64,000 bases of DNA from Streptomyces sp. NBC_00414 (GCF_036038375.1 NZ_CP107935.1:2976001-3040000), one strand, 5' to 3'; shown: positions 8,571 through 17,752, counted from the stretch's first letter. Notes: generated from the sequence alone by a model not told the origin. Numbers and translations: made by a program.

Positions 8571-8886
8571 CGGCCCCGCACCCGACGAGCCCCCCTGCCC
8601 CCGGAGGGACTCGGCTCACGACGGGTGCAGGCGGTCGGCCGGGTGCCACCGGGGCCGCCCGCCCCCGTGAAGCCGGCCGCACGGCGCACGGCCAGAACGA
8701 GGTAGCCTCCGAAACCTCGCGCGACCGATGACGCGATAGCGTCCGGAGACCTCCGCAGGCAGCGGGGCCGGGGTTCCGACTGCCTGCCGAGACCGCCGGA
8801 ATCGCTGTCTGCCAGGCCTGTTGAGCTGGTCACGCACCCGACCCGCGAGACCCGTACGGACGGGTCGTGGTCCGCGTTGTCAGTAC

Positions 8887-8907
8887 CGCGGTCCACAATG
8901 GACCGCG
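8887..8907. promoter_or_regulatory. inverted repeat 50 bp upstream of parC
   Basis: Perfect 9-bp arms, CGCGGTCCA and TGGACCGCG, separated by CAA. It could be an operator or a leader hairpin. No known regulator consensus is recognised. Confidence 0.45.
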
Positions 8908-8957
8908 TCAGAACCCGTTCATGCCCCGGCAGAGACTGTGAAGGAGTCGCAGCAGCG

Positions 8958-11408
8958 ATGGCCCGCCGCAGCACGAAGACCCCGCCATCCGACGACTTCG
9001 AGGAGCGCATCCTCGACATCGACGTCGTCGACGAGATGCAGGGCTCTTTCCTTGAGTACGCGTACTCGGTCATCTACTCCCGAGCCCTGCCGGACGCCCG
9101 CGACGGCCTCAAGCCCGTGCACCGCCGCATCGTCTACCAGATGAACGAGATGGGGCTCCGCCCCGACCGCGGCTACGTGAAGTGCGCCCGCGTCGTCGGC
9201 GAGGTCATGGGTAAGCTCCACCCCCACGGCGACGCGTCGATCTACGACGCCCTGGTCCGCCTGGCCCAGCCCTTCTCCATGCGCCTGCCCCTGGTCGACG
9301 GCCACGGCAACTTCGGTTCGCTGGGCAACGACGACCCGCCGGCCGCCATGCGGTACACCGAGGCGAGGATGGCCGACGCCACCTCCCTCATGACGGAGTC
9401 GATCGAGGAGAACACGGTCGACTTCAGCCCGAACTACGACGGCCAGGAGCAGGAGCCGTCGGTCCTCCCGGCCGCGTATCCGAACCTCCTGGTCAACGGC
9501 GCGTCGGGCATCGCGGTCGGCATGGCGACGAACATGGCGCCGCACAACCTCGGCGAGGTCATCGCCGCCGCCCGCCACCTGATCCGCCATCCAGGCGCCG
9601 ATCTCGAAACGCTCATGAAGTACGTCCCGGGCCCCGACCTGCCCACCGGCGGCCGGATCGTCGGCCTGACCGGGATCAGGGACGCGTACGAGTCGGGCCG
9701 CGGCACCTTCAAGATCCGCGCGACGGTGTCGGTGGAGAACGTGACGGCGCGCCGCAAGGGCCTCGTCGTCACCGAACTGCCCTTCACCGTCGGCCCGGAG
9801 AAGGTGATCGCGAAGATCAAGGACCTGGTCGGCTCGAAGAAGCTGCAGGGCATCGCCGACGTCAAGGACCTCACCGACCGCTCGCACGGCCTGCGCCTGG
9901 TCATCGAGGTCAAGAACGGCTTCGTGCCGGAGGCGGTCCTGGAGCAGCTCTACAAACTGACGCCGATGGAGGAGTCCTTCGGCATCAACAACGTGGCGCT
10001 GGTGGACGGCCAGCCGCTCACGCTGGGCCTCAAGGAACTGCTGGAGGTGTACCTCGACCACCGTTTCGAGGTCGTGCGCCGCCGCAGCGAGTTCCGCCGC
10101 ACCAAGAAGCGCGACCGGCTGCACCTGGTCGAGGGTCTGCTCGTCGCCCTGCTGGACATCGACGAGGTCATCCGCCTCATCCGCTCCAGCGACAACTCCG
10201 CCCAGGCCAAGCAGCGCCTGATCGAGCACTTCTCACTGAGCGAGATCCAGACGCAGTACATCCTGGACACGCCGCTGCGCCGGCTGACCAGGTTCGACCG
10301 CATCGAGCTGGAGACCGAGCGCGACCGGCTCAACGGCGAGATCGACGAGCTGACCGGCATCCTGGACTCGGACACCGAACTGCGCAAGCTGGTCTCGACC
10401 GAACTGGCCGCGGTGGCCAAGAAGTTCGGCACCGACCGGCGTACGGTGCTGCTGGCGTCGGCCGGTTCCGCCGCGACGGCCGTTCCGCTGCAGGTGGCCG
10501 ACGACCCGTGCCGGGTGCTCCTGTCGTCGACGGCCCTGCTCGCGCGTACGGCCAACGGCGAGCCCTTCGGGGAGAACGAGGGCCGGCGCGTCAAGCACGA
10601 TCTGATCGTCTCCGCCGTCCCGGCGACGGCGCAGGGCGAGATCGGCGCGGTCACGTCCACCGGACGGCTGCTGCGGCTCAACGTCATCGACCTTCCGCAG
10701 CTGCCCGAGACGGCCTCGGCGCCCAACCTCTCCGGGGGCGCGCCGATCTCGGAGTTCCTGGCTCTGGAGGGCGACGAGCAGGTGGTCTGTCTGACGACGC
10801 TCGACGAGTCGTCGCCGGGCCTGGCGCTCGGCACGCAGCAGGGTGTGGTCAAGCGCGTGGTCCCGGACTACCCGTCCAACAAGGAGGAGCTGGAGGTCAT
10901 CTCCCTCAAGGACGGTGACCGGATCGTCGGCGGGGCCGAGTTGCGCACCGGCGAGGAGGACCTGATCTTCATCACCGACGACGCCCAACTGCTGCGCTAT
11001 CAGGCGTCCCAGGTCCGTCCGCAGGGCCGGGCGGCGGGCGGCATGACGGGTGTGAAGCTCACGGACGGCGCCAAGGTCATCTCGTTCACGGCGGTCGACC
11101 CGGCCGTGGACGCGGTGGTGTTCACGGTGGCGGGTTCGCGCGGCACGCTGGACGACTCGGTCCAGACGACGGCCAAGCTGACCCCCTTCGACCAGTACCC
11201 GCGCAAGGGCCGCGCCACGGGCGGCGTTCGCTGCCAGCGCTTCCTGAAGGGCGAGGACTGCCTGAGCCTGGCCTGGGCGGGCCCCGCTCCCGCCCGCGCC
11301 GCGCAGAAGGACGGAACACCCGCGGAACTGCCGGAGATGGACCCGCGACGCGACGGCTCGGGCGTCTCGCTGGCGAAGACGGTCTCGGTGGTGGCAGGAC
11401 CGGCATAG
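8958..11408 (+). CDS. parC: DNA topoisomerase IV subunit A
   Basis: 816 residues. The breakage-reunion domain has the active-site tyrosine Y133 in [10 protein letters not shown], the HPHGD helix (88-92) and the downstream GNFGSLGND loop. The C-terminal half is the beta-pinwheel. Partner of ParE, encoded 16 kb away on the other strand; together they decatenate chromosomes. The drug-contact position equivalent to E. coli ParC Ser80 is Ala93 here and the equivalent of GyrA Asp87 is Asp97. An upstream in-frame start (8877) exists, but the ATG at 8958 has AAGGAG 11 bp before it and begins the conserved protein. The distinction from GyrA rests on the pinwheel lacking a clear GyrA box and on synteny. 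Confidence 0.92.
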   Translation: MARRSTKTPPSDDFEERILDIDVVDEMQGSFLEYAYSVIYSRALPDARDGLKPVHRRIVYQMNEMGLRPDRGYVKCARVVGEVMGKLHPHGDASIYDALVRLAQPFSMRLPLVDGHGNFGSLGNDDPPAAMRYTEARMADATSLMTESIEENTVDFSPNYDGQEQEPSVLPAAYPNLLVNGASGIAVGMATNMAPHNLGEVIAAARHLIRHPGADLETLMKYVPGPDLPTGGRIVGLTGIRDAYESGRGTFKIRATVSVENVTARRKGLVVTELPFTVGPEKVIAKIKDLVGSKKLQGIADVKDLTDRSHGLRLVIEVKNGFVPEAVLEQLYKLTPMEESFGINNVALVDGQPLTLGLKELLEVYLDHRFEVVRRRSEFRRTKKRDRLHLVEGLLVALLDIDEVIRLIRSSDNSAQAKQRLIEHFSLSEIQTQYILDTPLRRLTRFDRIELETERDRLNGEIDELTGILDSDTELRKLVSTELAAVAKKFGTDRRTVLLASAGSAATAVPLQVADDPCRVLLSSTALLARTANGEPFGENEGRRVKHDLIVSAVPATAQGEIGAVTSTGRLLRLNVIDLPQLPETASAPNLSGGAPISEFLALEGDEQVVCLTTLDESSPGLALGTQQGVVKRVVPDYPSNKEELEVISLKDGDRIVGGAELRTGEEDLIFITDDAQLLRYQASQVRPQGRAAGGMTGVKLTDGAKVISFTAVDPAVDAVVFTVAGSRGTLDDSVQTTAKLTPFDQYPRKGRATGGVRCQRFLKGEDCLSLAWAGPAPARAAQKDGTPAELPEMDPRRDGSGVSLAKTVSVVAGPA

Positions 11409-11430
11409 CCGACACGGACAGCCGGTCCAC

Positions 11431-11457
11431 CCGGTACAGCCGGTACAGCCGGTAGTA
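11431..11457. repeat. three 9-bp tandem repeats between parC and cobW-like gene
   Basis: CCGGTACAG twice, then CCGGTAGTA, immediately repeated. The repeat is non-coding, in the 102-bp gap between convergent genes. Confidence 0.7.
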
Positions 11458-11510
11458 CCGGACGGGCGACGACGCGGCGGCGCGATGGATGCAGGGAGGC
11501 GCGGGACCGG

Positions 11511-12590
11511 CTAAAGCCCGGTCTCCGCCTCCGGTTCCGCCTCCCCACCTTGTACGTATCTCAGGACGCCCCACATGCCGCGCTCGTCGGCGTGTGGGGC
11601 GTCGTCCTTGCACGCCTCCAGTTCCTTACCGAGGGCGAGGGTGTCGATGCCGGACCCGATGAGCACGAGCTGGGTGAGGCGCTCGTCCGAGGCCCAGGGC
11701 TCGGGATAGAACCGCAGGAACCGGCCCACCGCGTGCACGGCGTACCGGTTGCGGGGGTCGGCGGCGCCGAGGTCGACGTACCCCTTGATGCGGTAGAGGC
11801 CGTCCGGCCTGCTGTCGAGGAAGTCCATCAACCGCCTTGGCCCGAGCGGCACTTCGGAGGTGAAGGAGACCGACTCGTAGGCGGAGTGCAGATGGCCGAG
11901 GTGCCCTGCCGAGCCGTCGTCATCGCGGTCATGGTCCTCGTGCCGGTGGAGGTCGTCGAACGACAACTGGCCGATACGTTCCTCAGACGGTCGGCAGTCG
12001 AAGAGGAACTCGGGGTCGATCCGCCCGTACGAAGCCGGTACGACAGCGGCACCGTCGGCGAGCGTACGCACGACCCGGATCACCCGGTCGGGATCCGTCG
12101 CACGGTCCGCCTTGTTGACGACGACCAGGTCGGCGATGGCGAGGTGCCGGTCGATCTCGGGGTGCTTCTCGCGGGTGGCGTCGAACTCGGCGGCGTCGAC
12201 GACCTCCACCAGTCCGCCGTAGACGATGTGCGGGTTCTCGCTGGCCAGGAGCATTTTCACCAGCTCCTGGGGCTCGGCGAGACCGCTCGCCTCGATGACG
12301 ATCACGTCGATCCCGGAGGAGGGCCGGGCGAGCCGGTCCAGATACAGGTCGAGTTCACTGGCGTCGACGGCGCAGCACAGGCACCCGTTGCCCAGCGACA
12401 CGGTGGAGTCGCCGAGCACGCCGGCCACGGCCATGGCATCGATCTCGATGGCACCGAAGTCATTGACGATGGCCCCGATACGACTGCCTCCGCCGCGGTG
12501 CAGGAGGTGGTTGAGCAGGGTGGTCTTCCCGGAACCCAGGAAGCCGGCGAGGACGAGGACCGGGATCTGCTGGGGGCTCGCCTGACTCAA
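11511..12590 (-). CDS. CobW/COG0523-family G3E GTPase, metal chaperone
   Basis: 359 residues. P-loop GFLGSGKTT at 16-24, the metal-binding CxCC motif GNGCLCC (Cys70, 72, 73), a VVNKAD guanine-specificity motif near 155, and a C-terminal CobW_C domain after about 245. A His/Asp-rich stretch (HRHEDHDRDDD) sits just before the C-terminal domain and may bind metal. Family members deliver Zn or Co to client proteins. The start is TTG at 12590, with GAGAGG 7 bp upstream; no ATG or GTG fits better. No Zur box is visible upstream. Client unknown. Confidence 0.9.
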   Translation of the reverse strand: MSQASPQQIPVLVLAGFLGSGKTTLLNHLLHRGGGSRIGAIVNDFGAIEIDAMAVAGVLGDSTVSLGNGCLCCAVDASELDLYLDRLARPSSGIDVIVIEASGLAEPQELVKMLLASENPHIVYGGLVEVVDAAEFDATREKHPEIDRHLAIADLVVVNKADRATDPDRVIRVVRTLADGAAVVPASYGRIDPEFLFDCRPSEERIGQLSFDDLHRHEDHDRDDDGSAGHLGHLHSAYESVSFTSEVPLGPRRLMDFLDSRPDGLYRIKGYVDLGAADPRNRYAVHAVGRFLRFYPEPWASDERLTQLVLIGSGIDTLALGKELEACKDDAPHADERGMWGVLRYVQGGEAEPEAETGL

Positions 12591-12915
12591 CGCACGACCT
12601 CTCTCACACCAATTGCGTACTCCGGCTCACGGACCGGCTCTCACGACGGGGAACCAATGCCCGCCAAGGATACGAGCCGCCCCGGAAAGCCCCCGAAGTG
12701 AACGATTGTTAGCGGCGCTCGCGGGGCACACGTCAGGCAAGGCGCCGAGTTGCGCGACCCGCGCTTCCCTCCGTGCGCCGCCTCTCCGCCTCCCAGCCGA
12801 CCAGACCCTCTCGGCACTCTGGGAGACGGCAAGCGCCGCCCAACGCTTCGCCGGTCCGCTCCCTGTCGACCCGCACCCGACGACCGGCGGACGGTCGCCT
12901 GATTCGGGGGTTGAC
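12591..12915. other. 325-bp divergent intergenic region
   Basis: Between the CobW-like gene and the DUF6082-like gene. It contains no convincing ORF, hairpin or known operator. Confidence 0.5.
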
Positions 12916-13419
12916 ATGGCCACACAGAACTTTTGGAAGGGGCGGCTCTCCGCCGCCCGCACGAGGCTCACGTCCGCGGCCGACTCCGTCGCCACGGCCA
13001 GGGATCGGCACCGCCGACGTGCCACCCTCACGGAGCAGCACCGACTCCACTTCGATCTGCTGTGCAAAGCCATGGACGATCCCGCTCTCGCCGCGGTCCT
13101 CAACACGTACGAGAACGATGTCAGCCCTGAAAGGCAGCGCCAGTATCTCTTCGCGAATGCGCTCTACGTCAACGCTCTGTACTTCCACCGCATCGGGGCC
13201 CTGACTCGGCGCGAGTTGCACGGGCATTTCCGCGTCATATGCCAAAATAATATATTCCAGGAATACTGGGCAGCGACCCGCCACCATCGAGAGAGCCTGC
13301 CCGGCGCGTCGGAGGAGGCCGAACTAGGTCAGATCATGGACGGCCTCATCCAGGAACAGACCGAGTCGGACAGTGACGAGTGGTGGGTCGTGGGAGAGCC
13401 GCCCGAAGAGTCGCCGTGA
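12916..13419 (+). CDS. DUF6082-like small protein
   Basis: 167 residues, probably cytoplasmic. The central part (LHFDLLCKAMDDPALAAVL, then RQRQYLFANALYVNALYFHRIG, given in pieces) resembles the Streptomyces family DUF6082. Most members I know carry an N-terminal membrane segment, which is absent here. Start: ATG at 12916, 5 bp after GGGGG; an upstream extension in frame lacks a ribosome site and is low complexity. The end is acidic. Function unknown; members are often accessory genes near regulators. Confidence 0.72.
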   Translation: MATQNFWKGRLSAARTRLTSAADSVATARDRHRRRATLTEQHRLHFDLLCKAMDDPALAAVLNTYENDVSPERQRQYLFANALYVNALYFHRIGALTRRELHGHFRVICQNNIFQEYWAATRHHRESLPGASEEAELGQIMDGLIQEQTESDSDEWWVVGEPPEESP

Positions 13420-13660
13420 CGCGCCATCCACCCATTCCACGCGCACCGATCTCAGACCGCACAAGCCGCCCATGCACCCCGCATACCATCAATGCCCAAG
13501 ATGCACACTCATCCTCGCAATTTTCCCGTCGTCAAGGCGGCACGAAGAATTTCACTCGGTTTCGCGCTGTTATGCCGCGCGCGGCCAGTGGCTTCCGATA
13601 TAAATTGGCGCGTGCCCGCTATGCGGGCACTCCGAACGCACACCCATCGCTCGGAGAGTT

Positions 13661-13999
13661 GTGCCTCCGACGACCACCCAACGCTCGGAGCCGGCCCGTC
13701 ACGAGACCGAGAACAGCTCGGGGACGACCATCTTCTCCGAGCCACAAGGCTGGTACTTATCCGTGAAAATCGTGCGACGTGTCGGGGTTTCACCACGTGA
13801 GCGTGGGAGTGCAAGTGGTCAGACCTGCCCCGACATCTTCGAGCTCGCTGACGGCAACTTCGCAGTCATCGGCCGGGAAGCCACCAAGGAACTCGACCCG
13901 GAGCTCCCGCCCGATGCCGGACGAGCCGACTACGAACGGATCGTAGTGATCACACGCGAGACTCTGGTGCGCGCGAAAGCGGATATCCCCGACGCTTGA
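13661..13999 (+). CDS. small conserved Streptomyces protein of unknown function
   Basis: 112 residues from the GTG at 13661 (GGAG 5 bp upstream). The C-terminal 60 residues carry a pattern I have seen in many short Streptomyces proteins: CPDIFELADGNFAVIG, then LPPDAGRADYERIVVI, then TRETLVRAKADIPD. The N-terminal 50 residues are not recognised, and a later start is possible. Role unknown. It lies downstream of the DUF6082-like gene in the same direction, with 241 bp between them that hold nothing clear. Confidence 0.6.
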   Translation: MPPTTTQRSEPARHETENSSGTTIFSEPQGWYLSVKIVRRVGVSPRERGSASGQTCPDIFELADGNFAVIGREATKELDPELPPDAGRADYERIVVITRETLVRAKADIPDA

Positions 14000-14079
14000 A
14001 GTGGACAGCCAGGGAGGACCACACCCCGGCTGAGGCAGAACCGGCTGGGTGGTGAAGGCAGCATAGGCATTACTCGCGT

Positions 14080-14114
14080 ACCCGCGTACAGGTGCTCACT
14101 GGGCGTACGCGGGT
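14080..14114. terminator. inverted repeat, possible bidirectional terminator
   Basis: 10-bp arms (14080-14089 with 14105-14114) and a 15-nt loop, between the convergent unknown gene and citrate synthase gene. Confidence 0.5.
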
Positions 14115-14201
14115 AATGCGTCACCATCGTGCGCCGACGCGCGCCAGAGGTCGCGGATGCAAGGTTTCCGGGGGCCTCGGAGTGCTCCGGAGTGAGACTC
14201 C

Positions 14202-15383
14202 CTAGGCCACCGCAGGAACCACAACCGGCGCCCCCGGCCCCACGTACCGCGCCGCCGGCCGAATGATCTTCGGGTCCTCCGCCTGTTCCAGGATGTTCGC
14301 GCTCCAGCCGACCACACGTGCCGCCGCGAACGTCGGCGTGAACATCTCGCGCGGGAGGCCGCAGAGCTCCATGACCACGCCCGCGTAGAACTCCACATTG
14401 GTGTGCAGCTCACGCCCCGGCTTGAGTTCCGCGAGGATCGCCTCCACCTGCCCTTCGACCTCGACGGCGAAGTCGACCAGCGGGCCGCCGAAACGCTGCG
14501 CGATCTCACGGAGCATCCGCGAGCGGGGGTCCTCGGTGCGGTAGACGGGATGACCGAAGCCCATGATGCGGTCACCCGCCAGGACCCGTTCACGAATCCA
14601 GGAGTCGATACGGTCGGGCGTTCCGATCGCGTCGAGCGTGTCCAGGGCCCGGCTCGGGGCCCCACCGTGCAGCGGACCGGAGAGGGCTCCCACCGCCCCG
14701 CCGAGACAGGCAACCACGTCAGCCCCCGTCGAGGCGATCACCCGGGCAGTGAACGTTGACGCATTGAATCCGTGATCAATGGTTGAGATCAGGTACTGCT
14801 CAACGGCCCGCGCCCGAGCAGGCTCCGGCTCCGAACCGGTCATCATGTAAAGGTAGTTGGCGGCGTACGACAGGTCCTCGCGCGGCTCGACCGGATCGAG
14901 TCCCCGCCCCAGCCGGTGGAGCGCCGTCAACAGCGTCGGGACGGCCGCCGAGGCCGCGAGCGCGTCCGCCCGGCGCTGTTCGCCGTCGAGGTCGAACACC
15001 GGCCGGAATCCACGCGCCGCTCCGAACAGCGACAACGCGGTCCTCATCCCCGCCAGGGCCCCGGCCCGCCCACTGGCCGCGGCGATGGCGGGCAGCACCG
15101 CCCGCACCTCCTCGGGCAGCCGGCGCAGCTCCGCCGTCCGCGCGGCGAAGGCGGAACGCTGCGCCGCGTCCGGTAGTTCACCGTGCATCAGCAGATGCCA
15201 CACGTCCTCGAAGCCCCGGCTCCTCGCGAGTTCCACGGCCGAGTACTGGCGGTAGTGGTAGAACCCCTCGGCGCCTCTGACGTCACCCAGCAGGGTGTCG
15301 GTGACGACGACGCCCGCGAGTCCTCGCGGAACTTCGACAACAGCGCCCGTGGCCCGCCCGTTCGTGGCCCGGTTGATCGACAT
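14202..15383 (-). CDS. citrate synthase-family protein
   Basis: 393 residues. Full-length two-domain citrate synthase: LHGGAPSRALD with His239, MGFGHPVYRTEDPRSRM with His278, and HTNVEFYAGVVMELCG, where the catalytic aspartate position is Glu331. The C-terminal RxxRYVGP anchor is present. The reaction would be condensation of acetyl- or propionyl-CoA with oxaloacetate; which one cannot be told. The start is ATG 15383, with GGGAGG 7 bp upstream; the longer reading frame runs through the shared promoter. It is divergent from an HTH-citrate synthase fusion, with 106 bp between starts. Confidence 0.9.
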   Translation of the reverse strand: MSINRATNGRATGAVVEVPRGLAGVVVTDTLLGDVRGAEGFYHYRQYSAVELARSRGFEDVWHLLMHGELPDAAQRSAFAARTAELRRLPEEVRAVLPAIAAASGRAGALAGMRTALSLFGAARGFRPVFDLDGEQRRADALAASAAVPTLLTALHRLGRGLDPVEPREDLSYAANYLYMMTGSEPEPARARAVEQYLISTIDHGFNASTFTARVIASTGADVVACLGGAVGALSGPLHGGAPSRALDTLDAIGTPDRIDSWIRERVLAGDRIMGFGHPVYRTEDPRSRMLREIAQRFGGPLVDFAVEVEGQVEAILAELKPGRELHTNVEFYAGVVMELCGLPREMFTPTFAAARVVGWSANILEQAEDPKIIRPAARYVGPGAPVVVPAVA

Positions 15384-15437
15384 GCTTGCCTCCCTGAACT
15401 TGATTTGACTGTCCATGCTTGACTTATCCATTGTCAA

Positions 15438-15454
15438 TATTGATTGAATCAATA
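15438..15454. promoter_or_regulatory. palindromic operator between the two citrate synthase genes
   Basis: TATTGATTGAATCAATA is a perfect 17-bp palindrome (8-bp arms around G15446) in an unusually AT-rich block of a GC-rich genome. It is 36 bp from the right-hand gene start and 55 bp from the left-hand one. TTGACT-N-CCAT motifs (near 15407 and 15420) also repeat in the same gap. Regulator not known; the HTH domain encoded beside it is a candidate. Confidence 0.65.
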
Positions 15455-15489
15455 CGTGACTCGCGGATATGGGAGATACGGAGATACCC

Positions 15490-16749
15490 ATGACGGATCA
15501 AGAAGCAGTCCCGGCACACGAGGGGCGGCGGATCAGCACCCGGGAAGCCGCTGAACTGCTCGGCGTGAAGCCGGAGACGGTCTACGCGTACGTGAGCCGT
15601 GGCCGACTCGGCAGCCGGAGCAACCCGAGCGGCCGGGGCAGCACCTTCGACCCCAAGGAGGTGGAGGCTCTCGCGCGCCGCAACAGGCGCGAGGCGGCGC
15701 TGGGTTCGCCGGCCGCGGGCACGCTCTCCGTCCGCACCCGGATCACCTTGATCGACAAGGACCGCTACTACTTCCGAGGCGTCGACGCGACCGAGCTCGC
15801 CGCACGCCATTCCTACGAAGAGGTCGCGGAGTGGCTCTGGACAGGCGCCCTACGCCCCGGCGCCACCTTCACGGCACCCGAGGCATCTGTCACGGTGGCG
15901 CGCCGCGCCGTCGATTCGCTGCCCGAGCACACGGGCCCCACCGACCGGCTCCGCGTGGCCGCCATCGCCGCGGCGACCGCCGATCCACTGCGCTTCGACC
16001 TTTCCGAACAGTCCGTGCTGGGCACCGCCCGCACCCTGATCCCCACGCTCGTCGCCGCCCTGCCGCCCAAGAGGCACGACCACCGGGACGACGGCCCACT
16101 GGCACACCGTCTGTGGTACCGGCTCAGCGGACGTGACGCCTCGGAGGCCTCGCTGCGGACCATGGACACAGCCCTCGCACTGCTCGTCGACCACGACCTG
16201 GCCGCCTCGACACTCGCCGTACGGGTGGCAGCCTCGGCCCGTGCCCATCCGTACGCCGCCGTATCGGCGGGCCTCGGCGTCCTCGAAGGCCCCCTCCACG
16301 GAGCGGCCAGCGGCCTGGCACACCGGATGCTCCTCGATGTCCTCGACCGCGGCTCGGCGGGCCCTGTGATCGCCGACGAACTGCGCGCCGGACGCCGCGT
16401 CCCGGGCCTCGGCCACCGCCTCTACCCCGGTGAGGACCCGCGCGCGCGGGCGCTGTTCGCCCTCCTGGAGGAGATCCCCGACGCCGCTCCCGCACTGGCC
16501 GCGGCCCACGACGTGGTGACGACGACCGCCCGCCACGTCCCGCTGCACGCCAACGTCGACCTCGCCCTCGCCGTCCTCACGGCCTCGTCCGGCATGCCCG
16601 CCTCGGCAGGCGAGACGATCTTCGCCGTGGCCCGGACGGCCGGCTGGATCGCCCACACCCTGGAGGAGTACGGCGAGGCGCCTCTGCGCATGCGCCCGAG
16701 CGGACACTACGTAGGAGAACGGCCACCGCAGCCACTTCCGGAGCAGTGA
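15490..16749 (+). CDS. citrate synthase with N-terminal helix-turn-helix domain
   Basis: 419 residues. Residues 14-65 form a MerR/HTH_17-like domain (STREAAELLGVKPETVYAYV, then RLGSRSNPSGRG and FDPKEVEAL). Residues 75-410 form a shortened citrate synthase fold that keeps all three catalytic positions: His270 (EGPLHGAAS), His309 (GLGHRLYPGEDPRA) and Asp357 (ANVDLAL). A fused sensor-regulator that reads CoA esters or oxaloacetate is inferred, not shown. Start: the ATG at 15490 has GGAG 8 bp upstream; an upstream ATG at 15469 lacks one. Divergent from the other citrate synthase. This domain pairing is conserved in Streptomyces as far as I recall. Confidence 0.88.
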   Translation: MTDQEAVPAHEGRRISTREAAELLGVKPETVYAYVSRGRLGSRSNPSGRGSTFDPKEVEALARRNRREAALGSPAAGTLSVRTRITLIDKDRYYFRGVDATELAARHSYEEVAEWLWTGALRPGATFTAPEASVTVARRAVDSLPEHTGPTDRLRVAAIAAATADPLRFDLSEQSVLGTARTLIPTLVAALPPKRHDHRDDGPLAHRLWYRLSGRDASEASLRTMDTALALLVDHDLAASTLAVRVAASARAHPYAAVSAGLGVLEGPLHGAASGLAHRMLLDVLDRGSAGPVIADELRAGRRVPGLGHRLYPGEDPRARALFALLEEIPDAAPALAAAHDVVTTTARHVPLHANVDLALAVLTASSGMPASAGETIFAVARTAGWIAHTLEEYGEAPLRMRPSGHYVGERPPQPLPEQ

Positions 16750-16782
16750 CACCACCGGCCTCAGAGGCCACAACGAGCCAAG

Positions 16783-16801
16783 TCAGAATAGGCTCACCTG
16801 T
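16783..16801. promoter_or_regulatory. iron box (DmdR1/IdeR-type) at the start of the Suc/Fer-like gene
   Basis: TCAGAATAGGCTCACCTGT matches 14 of 19 positions of TTAGGTTAGGCTCACCTAA, with the central TAGGCTCACCT intact. It ends at the base before the GTG start, so bound repressor would cover the transcription start region. Confidence 0.66.
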
Positions 16802-17752
16802 GTGAGTACGTGCGCGAAGGTCTCACGAGACCTGGAGGAACCCCTCGCGGGGACCGCCGCCACGGCGAGGACGTGGCTGCTGGTCGAACAGCCCGGTCCC
16901 TGGGGTGCCGAAGCGCTGACATCGAGCCATCTGGATCCCGCGCTGGGTCGCGCCCTGACGCGGGCCACCGAGGGCACCGGCGTACGCGTCGCCCTGATCC
17001 GCCGCCCGGGACGCCACGCGGACTGCCGCACGACCGCCGAGCGTCAGGTGTACGCGGCCCACACCGCTCCGGGAAACGTATGGCTGCACAACGCCACCAC
17101 GTCCGACCCCGAGCAGCTGCTCACACTTGACTTCGCCGAGCTCGGTCGAGGCCTGTCCGGCACCTTCGACGCGGTGCTCGACGGCCGCCCCCACACCGGC
17201 GACCCTCTCGCCCTCGTCTGCACCAACGGCAAGCGCGACCGGTGCTGTGCCCTGCTCGGCCGCCCCCTCGCCGCCGAACTCGCCGCCTCCGGAGTGGCGG
17301 GAGCGTGGGAGGTCACGCACCTGGGTGGCCACCGCTTCTCCCCCACGCTCCTCGTGCTGCCCTTCGGCTACGCGTACGGGCGCGCCGAGGCTCATGCGGT
17401 CAAGGAAGTCCTACAGGGTGTACGCGAAGGGCGTGTCGTCACCGAGGGCTGCCGAGGCAACTCCGCCTGGGAGCGGCCCGGTCAGGCAGCCGAACTGGCG
17501 GTGCGCACAGCGGTGGCCGAGCACGCGGCGGGCGCTCTGAACGTGGTCCGTACCGAGGGCGAGGCACCTGACTGGGAGGTGACAGTCGCCCATACCGACG
17601 GCCGCCGCTGGCTCGTCACGGTCAGCCAGGGTGCCTCGTCGCCGCCCCGGGCGGAGAGCTGCGGCTCGGCTCTCGGCTCACCCGCCCGGATGGACGTGAC
17701 GACGGTCCGTGAGCTGTCGGGCACAGCCACCACGCACCACGCCACCCGCTGA
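16802..17752 (+). CDS. sucrase/ferredoxin-like family protein
   Basis: 316 residues. It has the family N-terminus (STCAKVSR, then PLAGTAATA, WLLVEQPGPWG) and the thioredoxin-like ferredoxin signature CTNGKRDRCCALLG (Cys140, 148, 149) followed by THLGGHRFSPT, where Cys and His residues are expected to bind a [2Fe-2S] cluster. The precise redox role is unknown; some relatives sit with siderophore-reduction genes. The GTG at 16802 begins the conserved N-terminus but has no Shine-Dalgarno, only an iron box, so a leaderless mRNA is likely. Iron-responsive expression is inferred. Confidence 0.85.
   Translation: MSTCAKVSRDLEEPLAGTAATARTWLLVEQPGPWGAEALTSSHLDPALGRALTRATEGTGVRVALIRRPGRHADCRTTAERQVYAAHTAPGNVWLHNATTSDPEQLLTLDFAELGRGLSGTFDAVLDGRPHTGDPLALVCTNGKRDRCCALLGRPLAAELAASGVAGAWEVTHLGGHRFSPTLLVLPFGYAYGRAEAHAVKEVLQGVREGRVVTEGCRGNSAWERPGQAAELAVRTAVAEHAAGALNVVRTEGEAPDWEVTVAHTDGRRWLVTVSQGASSPPRAESCGSALGSPARMDVTTVRELSGTATTHHATR

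Larger units (their letters stand above)
8330..8957. other. 628-bp divergent intergenic region (M16 operon / parC)
   Basis: No convincing coding sequence. It holds the promoters of two divergent units, one copy of a dispersed Streptomyces repeat (8539-8570) and an inverted repeat close to parC (8887-8907). The remainder shows no structure I can name. Confidence 0.6.

Noticed and set aside
12591..12915. Zur box upstream of the CobW-like gene
   Set aside because: Searched for the TGAAAATGATTTTCA-type palindrome; nothing close was seen.
14080..14114. Possible attachment site near the two small accessory genes
   Set aside because: Only one copy, no integrase or tRNA nearby; a terminator explains the inverted repeat.
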